A stretch of DNA of 64,000 nucleotides from Phocoena phocoena (GCF_963924675.1 NC_089222.1:8438501-8502500); one strand, 5' to 3'. Positions 1 through 10,920 are shown, counted from the stretch's first letter. Numbers and translations: made by a program. Notes: generated by a model from the letters alone, not told the origin.

Positions 1-262
1 TTTTGCTTAAATATTACACAAACATGTTTCACTGGGCAGAAAGAGGAGTGCAGAGGTCAGGAGGGAGGGTCCTCTAAGGTAACTAAGAAGCTCCTTAGAG
101 TTTCCCATGTCTTTATTATAGAGCTGCTGGAGCTCTGGTAGAAGTTACCTGCATGGCTGCAGGTACAACCCTACCTTTATAGACTAGCATGTCTTCTACT
201 CCCTGGGACAGCCTGAAGGTCTTCCCATGACTTAACTGCCTTCCTATACCTTATATCTCAGG

Positions 263-1016
263 CCAGGGGAGAGTAAACTATAGCTCATGGGCCAAATTTT
301 ATGTTTTTTTCTTTTAATGACACTCCTGTTTAATGCTTTCAATGTTTAATTCTGATTTTATATTAACATTGTAACTCTTGCTTTTTTATTTTTTATTTTT
401 TTAAATAAATTTATTTATTTTATTTGTTTACTTTTGGCTGTGTTGGGTCTTCATTGCTGCACGTGGGCTTTCTCTATTTGTGGTGAGCAGGGGCTACTCT
501 TCGTTGCAGTGTGTGGGCTTCTCATTGCGGTGGATTCTCTTGTTGCAGGGCACGGACCCTAGGTGCGTGGTTTTCAGTAGTTGTGGCTCGTGGGCTCAGT
601 AGTTGTGGCTCGCAGGCTCTAGAGCACAGGCTCAGTAGTTGTGGCACACGGGCTTAGTTGCTCTGCTGCATGTGGGATCTTCCCAGACCAGGGCTCGAAC
701 CCACGTCCCCTGCATTGGCAGGTGTATTCTTAACCACTGTGCCACCAAGGAAGCCCAAATTTTATATGGTTTACAAATTAAGAATGGCTTTTACATTTTT
801 AAATGGTTGATGAAAAAACTAAAAGAAGAATAATATTTTGTGACGCATGAAAACTTATGTGAAATTCCAATTCTGAAATATATATATTTTACATATTGTC
901 CACAGTTGCTTTCATGCTACAAGGCAGAATTGAGCAGTTGTGACAGAGACTATGGACCTCACAAGGTCTAAGATATTTACTTGTTTGCTCTTTATAGAAA
1001 ATACTTGCTGACTCTG
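263..1016. mobile_element. hAT-like DNA transposon fragment, split by a SINE
   Basis: The left end reads CAGGGGAGAGTAAACTATAG and the right end reads ACTTGCTGACTCTG. These fit the inverted ends of an old non-autonomous hAT (Charlie-like) family whose ends read CAGGGGTCAGCAAACT. Internal matches to that family as I remember it include the stretch around 770-860 and the one around 905-1000. A CHR SINE (382-756) sits inside. A second, partial copy lies at 4345-4502. No transposase frame is visible. The exact family name is uncertain; the end similarity is the main support. Confidence 0.6.
382..756 (-). mobile_element. CHR-type SINE, long form
   Basis: A tRNA-derived SINE read on the minus strand. 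The A-rich tail appears as T-rich sequence at 382-420. The middle carries the repeated AGTAGTTGTGGC units of the longer, older CHR form. The tRNA-like head at 660-756 includes a B-box-like segment (GGCTCGAACCC) and ends in CCACCAAGGAAGCCC, near the family end CCACCAGGGAAGCCC. It is inserted in the hAT fragment at 263-1016. It has no protein-coding capacity; the 639-833 frame here is chance. Confidence 0.9.
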
Positions 1017-2590
1017 TTTCTCTCTGCTCCTGTATTCCCTTGTCTGTGTAGGCTGTTTCTAAGTTGCTCCAGGACCCCTTGGATGATAGGCCCATCCGTT
1101 CACTGTTTCCACTGGAAAAAAAACCATTCCTATCAAATTTTTACATATATTTTGAGGATCTTTACTGAATTTTGGGGAAGGGGACACAGGAAGGGATCAT
1201 AGGCATATTGCACATCTTGCCACTTTTTTTGCTGTCGCACCTTTTTCTACTTCTTCCTTTCCCCCGCTCCATCTGGTTTCACCAAGAATTTTCTCCAGGT
1301 CACTTCCACACACTCTGAGGTTCCCTGCAGGTCTCAGCATCTATCCCAGGTAGGCTTATTGAGGAGTGACTTCCAAACAAAGGTAGTACTGTCCCTGAAA
1401 AAGAATTCTAGTGAACATAACTTTCTCCATTTCATTACTATGGGAGAACAATAGTTCTGTAGAGATTTAGCAGAGGCTCAGGGCCTTTGCTAGGTGCTAA
1501 TGACTTTGCTTTCTAAGACTCTGAAGCTGGATCTCAGTTGGATCCCAAGTCTCTTTATGGACCACTTCGTCCATGCATTCTTTCTGACCTCAGATCTCTG
1601 GATGGTCTTTCAGCTTTAATCCTCTTGCCTGTATCAGTGAAAGAAGAGATCAGAGGCTGTTCTTTCAGGCACTTTCAGCTAACTTAAACCCATAATTATA
1701 GAAGTCTGATTTTTATTGTACAATGCTTAGCAATTTAGTTTTTAATCAAAACATCACACTCAGAACTTTAGTTGGAATGGTGGGTCAGTGATCTATTGTT
1801 ACATGGAAGGACTGCTTAGTGAGTAGCTGGGATTATTAAAATATACAGCAGCGTCAGAAATTCTGGCTGGAGTCCTGATTGAGAGTGATTAGAGGTTATT
1901 TATCAAACTCTTCTGAAAGCTATTCTTTGTTCTCCTGATCATGGTTTCAGAAGAGAGTTCTTCTTGGGAGCATAGTTACAGACAGTAAAATATGTATGTG
2001 AAATACATATTTTATTTAATAATATAACATTTTATTTCTTTCAGCATATAGATAGAGAAATATAGGAAAAATATTTGCATATCACCATACATTTATGATC
2101 AAGGTAGAGTCATAAATTCTTCTCCAAACACGTTGGAATGATATATAAAATATAAAAGACCCTATGTGGGCTCGTAATCTAGAGGAACATCTCTCTGGGC
2201 AGAAAATCAAAGGTGTGATTGAGGTTCAAAGTATAGGTTTTCTGGGATTCGGGTTACATGTATATAGGGACTGTATAGGGCTCACTGTTTAATGTCCCCT
2301 GCTCTGGAAATGAGGCATAAAGAGGCTATTGTGGGCTTATGACTAATTTGTGAGCCTGAGGAGTTGGGATTCAGCCTCACCAATATCAACCGAGCAAGTC
2401 TCCCACTGGCTCAGTGACTGAACTGGATTTGTTATATTTCCCCAAATCACTCTGGGATAAGGACTTTGAATCATCAATATAAGTCCACCTGGGATGGAGA
2501 GGAGACAGAGAAGGCAAAAGATCCCATTCAACAAATCTGAGACTCAAATTCTACAACAAATGAAGCAATTTTAAGCCAACAGCAAAGATA
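1017..2590. other. No recognised gene or repeat
   Basis: About 1.6 kb of ordinary AT-rich DNA. I see no open frame with a recognisable product, no clear exon, and no repeat I can name. It may hold decayed old repeats. Confidence 0.5.
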
Positions 2591-3655
2591 AAATAAATCA
2601 ACAATCAGATGAAAAAATTAGTTTAGATAAAAATAATAACACAACAAATCCCAAAGCTATAAAGCAGATTGACAATTTTGACTATATAAAGATAAAAAGA
2701 AATTTGCATTGCAAAAGTCACTGCATTTACTGATGGCGACAGGATTTGACTGCTTAAGAAGACTCATAGGATCCCAAATGACAATGGCTTTCAAATCTAC
2801 AGTTTATTTTAGGAAAATGATGTAATATAGCAACAACATTAAAATAAGGATATGCATCACAGCCAAGGGCAGCCTGGAGAGGCTAGGTGCAAACTTCAAC
2901 CATACTCTGTCTGGAGGGCTGTACCAGGATGTACTTTATCTCTCAGATCAGGAACCACTGATGTATGCACAAAATATCTCAGAACCAGGGAGCCCCCAAA
3001 GGAGTCTCAGATGGGGCTTATTCTTACCTTGCTGGTCACTTAGGCATATTCCTTCCATGTAAGAGCTTAACTCAGAGCTCCTCTAGGAGTCTTAGTGAGG
3101 CTGGGTACAAATCATCAGTCTCACTGCTAACAATCAACAATGCTAACAAGCTGGTAGAGACTACTATGCCAAAACTCACCTAAAACCCATGGTTTCAAAG
3201 CAACACTATTAATCAGTTCATTTCAATGCTGTGCATGTGTTTCAGCCAAACAGTTCAGGCTAATTCCAGACCTGCAGGAAGTAATCCTTGCAACACAGCC
3301 ACCATAAACAAAATCAAAAGACAAGTGACAAACTAGGAAAATGAAGTGCAGTTTACATTGTAGTAAAAAGGTCAATTTCCCTAATATATAAAGAATTTCT
3401 ACAAATCAATATTGAAAAGACTATCAGCCCAATTGAAAAATAGTCAAAGGATATGAAGAGACACCTTACAGAAATGAAAAAATTCTTAAACATAAGAAAA
3501 TAAGAATATGAAAAAGTGTTCAATCTTGTTCATGATAAGGAAATGCTTATTGAAACTACTGAAATGCCATTTCTCACCTATCGTTGGCAAACATCAGAAA
3601 GTTTGAGTACACATTGTGTTGGCAAGGCTATCAGCCAACCACTCTCCTCACAGCT
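2591..3655 (+). mobile_element. Old L1 (L1M-like) 3' ORF2 fragment, split by an LTR
   Basis: Two plus-strand pieces (about 2591-2725 and 3291-3655) read like the end of L1 ORF2. The first has the segment around 2670-2700 (GACAATTTTGACTATATAAA). The second has CCTAATATATAAAGAATTTC near 3380 and CATTTCTCACCTATC near 3570. The gap between them holds LTR-like DNA at 2726-3290, so the L1 predates the LTR. Frames are broken throughout. Confidence 0.7.
2726..3290 (-). mobile_element. ERVL/MLT2-like solo LTR in old L1
   Basis: This block interrupts the L1M fragment exactly where L1 similarity stops and resumes. The opening (AAGACTCATAGGATCCCAAA) and the pattern of short motifs through to 3270 resemble the minus strand of an MLT2-type ERVL LTR as I remember it. 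No internal retroviral genes are present. Family assignment is tentative; the interruption itself is clear. Confidence 0.5.
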
Positions 3656-3660
3656 GGTGG

Positions 3661-3789
3661 GTCCTTTCTTTCTTTCTTTCTCTTTCTTTCTCCCTTCCTT
3701 CCTTCCTCCCTTCCTCCCTCCCTCACTCCCTTCTCTCTCCCTTTCTTTCTTTCCTTTTCTTTCCTTCCTTCCTTCCTTCCTTTCTTTCA
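3661..3789 (+). repeat. Pyrimidine-rich (CTTT/CCTT)n microsatellite
   Basis: About 130 bp of nearly pure pyrimidine on the plus strand, moving from CTTT units to CCTT and CCCT units and back. The overlapping open frames rich in Phe/Ser/Leu or Arg/Lys/Glu are artefacts of the repeat. Long purine-pyrimidine tracts of this kind can adopt triplex DNA. Confidence 0.95.
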
Positions 3790-3799
3790 ATATTTTTGC

Positions 3800-3977
3800 T
3801 TGTTTGATGTGGACCATTTCCAAAGTCTTTATTGAACTTGCTAGAATATTGACTCTTTTATGTTTTGGTCTTTTGGCCGCGAGTCATGTGGGAGCCTAGC
3901 TCCCCAACCAGGGATCGAACCTGCACCCCCTGAATTGGAAGGAGACGTCCCAACCATTGGACCACCAGGGAAGTCCC
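3800..3977 (-). mobile_element. tRNA-Glu-type SINE (CHRL/Bov-tA-like)
   Basis: Minus-strand SINE with head sequence ending CCACCAGGGAAGTCCC at 3963-3978. Upstream is the B-box-like GGGATCGAACC and the phrase TTTTGGCCGCGAGTCATGTG. It differs from the other SINEs here (AAGTCCC rather than AAGCCC) and matches an older artiodactyl-cetacean tRNA-Glu form. It directly follows the CTTT tract, so its tail boundary is blurred. Confidence 0.8.
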
Positions 3978-4344
3978 AAAGTGAGTCCTTTCTTGAAAGG
4001 GTATCTGAGAATCACATTTCATTGTCTACTGTGGTAAGACAACTTTGACGGAGGATTTTTATATCCACAAGCTCTTATATCAGGAATGATTTTCTTAAGG
4101 CATAAATCAATCAGTGTCTTCCCATTGTACCCAGCCGACATCTTAATGTCTCTACTCCTTGTTCCTTGCATTCCAGGTATCTTTCATCTGGGATGCAAGA
4201 AATAACAATGCAAATAAAAATTGATATTATAAGGTAGTCTAGCTAATTAACTAATGACTAAAAAGAAAGCCTCTCAATTTTAGAAAGTTTAAAAGATGAA
4301 AAAATATATATTCTGGATAAAAGTTATAAGATTCAACTCTGCTA

Positions 4345-4502
4345 TTGTCATGTATAACAAAAGCAGCCACAGGACAATATGTAAACAAATGGGTGTGGCT
4401 GTATGCCAATAAAAGTTTATTTATGAACAGGATTTATTTATGGATTTAACAAATCCATAAATGTATGGATTTAACACATGGGCCATTGTTTGCTTATACC
4501 CC
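4345..4502. mobile_element. hAT-like transposon fragment, second copy
   Basis: Matches the same non-autonomous hAT family as 263-1016: the segment GCAGCCACAGGACAATATGT, then GGGTGTGGCTGTATGCCAAT, and an end reading GGGCCATTGTTTGCTTATAC. The other end is missing. It contains a small template-switch-like rearrangement at 4436-4477. Confidence 0.65.
4436..4477. repeat. Inverted plus direct repeat cluster
   Basis: ATTTATGGATTT (4436-4447) and AAATCCATAAAT (4451-4462) are perfect 12-bp inverted arms around a 3-nt loop. TATGGATTTAACA then recurs directly at 4464-4476, having first occurred at 4439-4451. The A, A-reversed, A order is what a replication template switch would leave. Confidence 0.85.
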
Positions 4503-4839
4503 AAAGATATAAAGTAATAATTTCATTTGGGAAATTCTAGTCAGTGGGAGTTTAGAGGAGGGAGAACTTGCATTTAGCTAGCAAACATCTAAGAGGACTT
4601 CACGAGGATGATGATACCTAATATGGAACCTTAGCACTGGGTGAAATCTCAGCTTGGGGTATGGTAGGGAGAAAGGTGAGGGTGAGGCAGGAGAGATGCT
4701 CTTGTTGGAGGAAAATATGTCAGCAAAAGCACAGTGGAGTTGGTTAACAAGAGGGTGTGTAGTAGCAACTCACCGGTTTAAGAATAGTATATATTAAGTG
4801 GACTAAAAGGGATATAGGTGGGAAGGCATGTTTGGGCAA

Positions 4840-5560
4840 GACCAAGAAAGGTTCAATCAGGCAGAGGAGAATGTGTTTATTATGTAGTCTCCTTGGGTGG
4901 GTTGATGGTGGGCCATTGAGTTAGAGATTGGCATGGTCAGTCATGCCTTAGGAAGTCTGGTGCTCTGAGGGCCTGAAGCTTAAATAATTAGGGGGGTGCT
5001 CTTCAAGAATGAATTTGACATTAGGTAGAGGACCTTGGAAGGGGCTCATGTGAGTGTTGGGTTCTGAAATCTAAGTTTCACTAGCCTCCTAGAACATCCA
5101 CCTGTGCAGGAGACATCAAATGGGGTGGCTACAATACTAGTCTTGGTGAGAAATAACAAGAACTGGACATGTAAATGGCAGAGGGAATTGGGAAGCTGGG
5201 ACGAACATCAGACTCTTTTGAGGTAAAAGTGTAGGGCTTGGCAACTGGGAAGCTAAAAATAGACAGATTTACAGCATCTGCTGGAGGCAAAGAAGAGGAG
5301 GAGACAAAGATAGAGCTGAGATTTACAGTTTATAAGGGATAAAAAAGGTGGTGATGACATAAACAGAAAAAGATAACACAAAAGGAGGTGCAGGTTTTCC
5401 AAGGAAGAGAATGCACTCAATTTTGAACAGAGTGAGTTTAAGATTAACTAGGTGAAAATGTTCAGCTGGCCATTGAACACGTGAAATAAGAGTTGGGAAA
5501 GAAGTCTGAATTTAGGGGTCACTGACATCATCATGAGTGTTGTGAGAGAATGAGATTATC
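4840..5560 (-). mobile_element. LINE-2 (L2) fragment
   Basis: Degenerate minus-strand L2. The clearest part is 5400-5540, where wording such as GAACAGAGTGAGTTTAAGAT, ATGTTCAGCTGGCCATTGAA and GTCACTGACATCATC follows the reverse complement of L2 ORF2 just after the reverse-transcriptase active-site region. L2 similarity fades upstream of about 4840. No open frame survives. Confidence 0.55.
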
Positions 5561-5869
5561 CAGAGAGAAGATGCAGAGAGATCAGAAGTCTTTGGATGGA
5601 GCTGCCTCCTTATTTGGCAGAGGTTGAAATGGAAAAATTCTGCCTGTAGAACTCATATGCTATCTGGATGTCCTTATTTGCTTTCTGACTGCCATTTGTT
5701 TCAGTAGATTATTTGGAATGAATATACTTTTTTTAGATTCCTCATTCTATGAAGTTATTTTAAATAATGGGTGATATCCAGTGGGGTAACTAATGAGGAA
5801 TACAGAGGAGGGCCAAACATAACAGCATTGACAGTATCAGAGTTTGGGAAAGAGTCCCTGAATCACCTT

Positions 5870-6225
5870 TTTTTAAGAGTTATTCTCCATTTATAGTTAT
5901 TATAAAATATTGGCTATATTTCCTGTGTTTTACAATATACCCTTGTAGCTTATTTTATACATAATTTATTCTTACTCCCCCATCCCTATATTTCCCCTCC
6001 CCCCTTCCTTCTCCCCACTGGTAACCACTAGTTTGTTCTCTATACCTGCGAGTCTGCTTTTTGTTTTTTTTATATTCACTAGTTTGTTGTATTTATTAGA
6101 TTCCACATATAAGTGATGTCATACAGTATTTGTCTTTCTCTGACTTATTTCACTTAGCATAACGCCCTCCAAGACCGTGTTGCTGCAAATGGCAAAATTT
6201 CATTCTTTTTTATGGAATGAAACTA
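5870..6225 (-). mobile_element. L1 3'-UTR fragment
   Basis: Minus-strand L1 3' sequence: GGTAACCACTAGTTTGTTCT at 6020-6040, then AGATTCCACATATAAGTGAT near 6100 and CTTATTTCACTTAGCATAAC near 6145. The same landmarks recur in the L1 ends at 16.0, 19.4, 23.4 and 52.6 kb. Both ends are truncated and no TSD was found. Confidence 0.8.
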
Positions 6226-6975
6226 CTTTTTATGTGTCTTTATTATCTATTAGAAGTTATAGGTATTGCCCTGAAATTTAATATTTAAATAAATTATTTA
6301 TATTCATTCTGACTTTAAGCACCTATTTCTTAAGATGACATTTACTGTATTTTTTAGTCTTCTTTCATGAAGCTACGGAAGTTTGTGAAGTATATGCCCC
6401 CACCTCCTGACAGATAACCTTTAAATCTGTCTTAGTTCCCTAGTATTTACAAGTACTCTACTTCAGAAGGGGTCAAACCTCTAGAACTGGAAGGAAAGAA
6501 CTCTTCAGAGGCATGTAATTATAAATAACAGTTATGCTCTTTTACTGTAATTACTGTTCCATTTTAGAGCTTCCATCTGTCCCTTCATGATTCCTTCTGA
6601 CACTAACAGGATCTAAGAAGTTTGGTGCAAGCTTCTGGGAAAAATACATATACTTCTTGAGAACATTTAATTACCTGGTCTCAAATGGTTGGCACAAGAA
6701 ACCAGGATATTTGTTATGTTGATATCTATCCGATTAGTCGACCTTCTTTCTTTAAGAAACCTAGTTACATACACATCATATTTTATTATACACATCTATT
6801 ATATTTTATTATACACATCATATTTCTCTATATTGTCTTACTGATATTTTTCATGGGTTCTCCCAGTAATTACTTCTGCTGAGTATTTTGAGCAGCATAT
6901 TCCCCTTCTCAGCATTCTTGGGATTATTTGAACCATGGGAGAAGTACCTTTGCCAGAGAGTTTATTAGAAAAATA
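6226..6975. other. No recognised gene or repeat
   Basis: AT-rich DNA without a recognisable coding frame or named repeat. Around 6775-6835 there is a short ATT/ACACATCATATTT repetition, too imperfect to call a microsatellite. Confidence 0.5.
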
Positions 6976-7048
6976 CTATAAAGCTGTGGTTTCCAGCCTG
7001 TTTCATTATCAGAATCACCTGGGAGACTCAAATACACCAATTTACATC
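6976..7048 (+). mobile_element. MER5-like hAT fragment
   Basis: A short piece reading GTGGTTTCCAGCCTG, then TTATCAGAATCACCTGGGAG, the typical left end of MER5-type elements. It is truncated after about 70 bp. Better MER5 copies lie at 11664-11838 and 12812-12980. Confidence 0.55.
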
Positions 7049-7145
7049 ATCTGCAACCATCAATACTTTATGCTTTTTCTTGGGTTGGCATGCAATACTT
7101 TCCTTCTTCTTTCTCTCTTTATGTTTTACTGAGATATTTAATCTA

Positions 7146-7440
7146 TTCCCATAGCTCAAAATATTACCTCTATTCTGATGATCCACAGATTTACATCTCT
7201 AGTCCAGTATGATTCACTTGTCTCAAATTTAATATGTCCGAACTCATGATTCTACACTCCACCCAACCTGTTTTTTCTCCATCTTTTCCTTATCAGAGAA
7301 TAGCCACCATCTATGCAGATATGTAGGAAGCACCCTTGATTCTTCTCTCTTCCACACCCCACCCCAGCTCTATGCCAATCCATTACCAATTCCTGTAGAT
7401 TCTTCTTTTTAATATTTCATAACTGTTCATGGTAACATCT
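7146..7440 (+). mobile_element. LINE-2 (L2) fragment
   Basis: Plus-strand L2 from the region around and after the reverse-transcriptase active site: CTCTATTCTGATGATCCACA, then CTCAAATTTAATATGTCCGA near 7225 and a later part resembling the segment before the L2 ORF2 end. Heavily diverged, with no open frame. Confidence 0.6.
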
Positions 7441-7721
7441 CAATTATCCAACACTATCTAGAAATGATATACTCAAGGAGCTTAAGTTTCCACATAAGCG
7501 AATACGAAACCCTTTAAACCCCAACCTTAACTATTTAACCACAGTTTGACAGAAATCATTCCAACATCTACATGTAACATCCATTCCAACATGTATGTTT
7601 TCAGGCACTCTTAAGTTAACATATTTAATGATTTACTAAAGAGCTACAGTCATTATTATGTATAACATACTTTGATATTGCTGTAATAGATTCACACACC
7701 ACTGCTATTACTAATAACAAT

Positions 7722-7920
7722 AGTGGCGGCAACGTTTGTTGAATGTCATATGATATGCCAGATGCTATTCTAAGCACTTTACATTTATTAATTTATTTAG
7801 TTTTCATAGCAACCATATGTAGAGTAAGCCCCACTTTACGGATGAGGAAACTAAAACACAGAAATGTTAAGCAACATGTCCAAGATTACAATGGGAGAGC
7901 TCCTGATTTAAATATAGGTA
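7722..7920 (+). mobile_element. MIR SINE
   Basis: MIR order is visible: TGTTGAATGTCATATGATAT, then CTAAGCACTTTACATTTATT, then CACTTTACGGATGAGGAAAC, and finally GTTAAGCAACATGTCCAAGA. It is a relatively complete copy. A CHR SINE lies immediately after it. Confidence 0.9.
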
Positions 7921-7923
7921 TAA

Positions 7924-8221
7924 GGGGCTTCCCTGGTGGTGCAGTGGTTAAGAATCCGCCTGCAAGTGCAGGGGACATGGGTTTGAGCCCTGGCCCAGGA
8001 AGATCCTACATGCCACAGAGCAACTAAGCCCGTGTGCCACAAATACTGAAGCCTGCACGCCTAGAGCCCGTGCTCTGCGACAAGAGAAGCCGCCACAATG
8101 ACAAGCCTGCGCACCGCAAGGAAGAGTAGCCCCCGCTCGCCGCAACTAGAGAAAGCCTGAGCGCAGCAACGAAGACTCAATGCAGCCAAAAATAAATACA
8201 TAAATCTAAAAAATTAAAAAA
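7924..8221 (+). mobile_element. CHR-type SINE, long form
   Basis: Plus-strand SINE beginning GGGGCTTCCCTGGTGGTGCA and ending in an A-rich tail (AAAATAAATACATAAATC and following). The tRNA-like head with GTTTGAGCCC is followed by the longer older body. Imperfect TSDs flank it: ATATAGGTATAAG before and ATAGGAATAATGG after. It sits directly behind the MIR at 7722-7920. Confidence 0.9.
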
Positions 8222-8330
8222 AAATAGGAATAATGGCAAATGGCAAATACATGGCCATAAAGTATAATTTCAAGACAAAGTCCAGAAACCTCTGTTTGAA
8301 AAGGATAAGGATACTGGCTATTCCCTTGTC

Positions 8331-8379
8331 AATCTCTCTCTCTCTCTCTCTCTCTCTCCCTCTCCCTCTCCCTCTCTCC

Positions 8380-8436
<57 letters not shown>
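8331..8436 (+). repeat. Compound (CT)n-(CCCTCT)n-(AC)n microsatellite
   Basis: A CT run is interrupted by CCCTCTCCC units and then changes at about 8394 into an uninterrupted AC run to 8436. Both arginine/glutamate-rich and serine/leucine-rich open frames across it are artefacts. The AC run of about 21 units is pure enough to be length-polymorphic. Confidence 0.97.
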
Positions 8437-8439
<3 letters not shown>

Positions 8440-8637
8440 TTCACCTGTCCTGTCACTGATACGCATTTTTGTTGGCATGAGGCTGTCTTCATGAGTCAGA
8501 CTCCCCACTGGCACTGAGCTACTCACTGTTGCTCCCACTCTCCTGTGAGAACGTCTACTGCTCTCCTTCCACGTTTTTGCCTTTCCCCTCCGCTGTCGCC
8601 ACTGGGCCCTCCAGCACCACAGTGCAGATCTTACTGA

Positions 8638-8731
8638 CTACTATATTCTATTCTCCCTTTCCCCCACCCCCCATTCTCACCTGTCTACTATATTCTATTC
8701 TCCCTTTCCCCCACCCCGCATTCTCACCTTT
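8638..8731 (+). repeat. 47-bp tandem duplication
   Basis: Two copies with a period of 47 bp, each beginning CTACTATATTCTATTCTCCC and ending CATTCTCACCT. The first is at 8638-8684 and the second at 8685-8731. Over the first 44 bases I see a single substitution (C to G), so the duplication is recent. Confidence 0.95.
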
Positions 8732-9843
8732 TTTTCTTATCTCTTTTGAAGGCTGTGTTTTCCCCACATTTCTTAGGTTTTTTATCAAATATCTTTGGGT
8801 CAATATTGGTAACCAGCAGGGCCACTACTAGGTCGATATTGCCAACCTGGGGCCACTTACTTGAGGCAAGAAAGGCACCTTGTGCACAAATTCTAAACAC
8901 CTTGCTTGCCTCACGCCAGTTCTGGCCTGGCCACCCAATAAGAATGTTTCTTTTGCTGCTATTATGAAAAGGCATGGTCTCTGATTCTAATTTCTGATAT
9001 TTATTTCATAATGAATCATCTCCATCTCCTCTCATTCAGGTTCAAGCCCATGTAATTCTGGACCCAATCATGTTGTAGTACCCTTCAGAAGGCTATAAAT
9101 CTGTAACAGTTACAAGAGGATGGTTCAAATAATTCATCTGATTGTTAGATTCTGGGAACGCTTTCATTGGCCTGCATTAAAAGAGCTGAAACAGAACAGA
9201 TACTACCACTGGGTAGATAGGGTGTACAATCATACCTGGGATCACTGGGATGAGCCCTGGGTACCCCCATTGTTAATGAGCTGCCTATTCTCTTCACTCC
9301 CATGCTATATATCTAGTGCATCTCTGATGCTTCCTACTTAACCCTCCAGGTCCTCTACTGGGACTAGAATCTTGTCCAAAGAGTCAGCCCACTTGATTGA
9401 TATTTGTCAAGTTCCTGCAACCCTTCCTCCTTTGTACCCCATATATCCAGCTCATGGCTCCCTGGGAGTCTATTACAAATAGATGGATCATCTAGAATTG
9501 TCACACTGATTATAGCCTCATGTTGACTATTCCACGGAAGACCCTAGAAGAGTGCACACTGCACTTCTGGTTGCTCCCTTCCTCTCTGTCCCTGCCCCTA
9601 GTTCCCTCAGTCCCAGCTTCCTATCATTCACTGAATGCCCAAGATGCCTTCTAGCTGGGCTCATCCAAGTCAAAGCTCTAAGCATCCTAGGCACACATTT
9701 GAACACAGACTGGAGCCGCATAAGAGCAATGCTAGGAAAGGAGGAAGTTTTGCTCAAGCACAAAATCATTAACTGAAGAAGCAATGTAATCTACTGATAA
9801 GTACTCCAAGGTTTCTTAGACTCTTTAGAAAGTTACTACTTGT
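8732..9843. other. No recognised gene
   Basis: Ordinary sequence without a clear exon or a repeat I can name. Open frames of up to 85 codons occur on both strands but have no recognisable features. Confidence 0.45.
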
Positions 9844-10150
9844 ATTGGTCAGGGTCCTTCAGAGAAACAGAACTCGTATACATTAGATAAAGAGATTTAT
9901 ATAGGTTATTAACTCACATGATTATGGAGGCTGAGAAGCCCCAAGAGCTGTAGCTGGCAAGCTGGGGACTTAATTCTGGAAGTTGTGGATCTGTCTGAAC
10001 TCTCATATGAGAGAACTGTAAACAGAAATAGTTCTGGAGGCTAGAAGTCCGAGGTCAAGGTGTTGGCAGGGTTGGTTCCTTCTGAGGCTGGCAGGGAAGG
10101 ATTTGTTTGAGGCCTCTCTCCTTGGGGTGAAGACGGTGATCTTTCCCTGA
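9844..10150 (-). mobile_element. Old LTR-like (MaLR-type) sequence
   Basis: It opens with CAGAGAAACAGAACTCGTAT, then AAAGAGATTTATATAGG and CATGATTATGGAGGCTGAGA, and later GTTCTGGAGGCTAGAAGTCC with GAGGTCAAGGTGTTGGCAGG. These are recurrent phrases of old mammalian LTRs read in reverse. I cannot give a family with confidence, and the two halves may be separate elements. Confidence 0.5.
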
Positions 10151-10625
10151 CATTTCTTCGTATTGGAGAGGAGGAAGACTTTTTCCTCTACCCTTCTGGG
10201 TTCTTTGGTTGGTCCGCTGAAAATCCCATCACACTTTTATGCTTCTGAGATGGGTGATAGGAAGGTCTTATCTAAAGGGCTTCAGAACACGAATCCAAAC
10301 AAATGGCAGATCTGGTATCCATCTGTTCGCTCTGCTTCTCTCAGTTCGAGTGAAAGTTCCAGGCAGGCAGATCGAGAAAGCCCTGGTTGAGAAAGCCCTT
10401 TCCAGCCATCCGGGTGGCTATATGGGCTGGGCAGCTTGGGGAGAAGACATTGGGGAAAAATTGTTTTTGGAACTGTTGACTTGCTGGGGCCAGCAGTCGC
10501 AGGACCACTGGATCCCGGAGGGCTCGGAGAGCTCGGAGGACTCGGCTTCCGGGATGCAGGCCGAGCCCAGCAGCCGGGTGGCGTTTGCCCCAGGCGCTTC
10601 CCAGAAACCCCCGCGGTTCCGGCTG

Positions 10626-10651
10626 CCCCGCCCCCGCCCCCGCCCCGCCCG
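10626..10651. promoter_or_regulatory. GC-box cluster (Sp/KLF-type sites)
   Basis: Four overlapping CCCCGCCC/CCCCCGCCC units in tandem inside the CpG island. Such boxes bind Sp/KLF zinc-finger proteins and are typical of TATA-less promoters. Confidence 0.75.
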
Positions 10652-10678
10652 AGGCCAAAAGGCGCAGGAGCGCCTGTC

Positions 10679-10691
10679 TGACCTCTGACCT
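10679..10691. promoter_or_regulatory. Perfect DR1 nuclear-receptor element
   Basis: TGACCTCTGACCT; on the minus strand this is AGGTCA, one spacer base, AGGTCA. It is the consensus for RXR heterodimers with PPAR, and for HNF4 and COUP-TF homodimers. It lies 28 bp from the GC boxes, and a further AGGTCA half-site sits at about 10745. Binding is inferred from the motif only. Confidence 0.7.
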
Positions 10692-10920
10692 CTAAACCCG
10701 CAACGCAGTGACAGAAGACCTGAGAGACGGGGAGAGGGAAGCGCGAGGTCAGCTTCCTAATTTTTTCTTCCAGGTGACCGGCGGTGGGCTCAGAGCTCCT
10801 GGAGAACTTGGTCACAGGAAGCAGGGACTCTGCAGGGGCGCTTAGGACGGGAGAGAGGAGGCTAGAGGATTAACAGAAAGGCTATTTCCTAGAGTCAGTG
10901 TATCCTTAGCGGAGTAGCGC

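Larger units (their letters stand above)
10490..10790. promoter_or_regulatory. Small CpG island, candidate promoter
   Basis: I count about 25 CpG dinucleotides in the roughly 260 bp around 10500-10760, against very few elsewhere in the window. It contains a run of GC boxes (10626-10651), a perfect DR1 site (10679-10691) and, just downstream, a pyrimidine tract ending in CAG (10761-10773). No downstream coding exon is recognisable on either strand, so it could start a non-coding RNA, the first exon of a distant gene, or be an orphan island. Open frames through it are explained by GC content. Confidence 0.6.

Noticed and set aside
3516..3899. 127-codon frame with a Phe/Ser/Leu/Pro-rich middle resembling a membrane protein
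   Set aside because: The middle is a translated CTTT microsatellite, the start is old L1 and the end is a SINE.
8214..8538. Arg-Glu repeat proteins and long Val-Cys runs on both strands
   Set aside because: They are translations of the (CT)n-(AC)n microsatellite at 8331-8436.
10239..10815. Open frames of 149 codons (plus, 10239-10688), 177 codons (minus) and 105 codons (minus) across the CpG island
   Set aside because: They overlap on both strands, are rich in Gly/Ala/Pro/Arg as expected from GC-rich DNA, several open at non-ATG codons, and none shows a recognisable domain.
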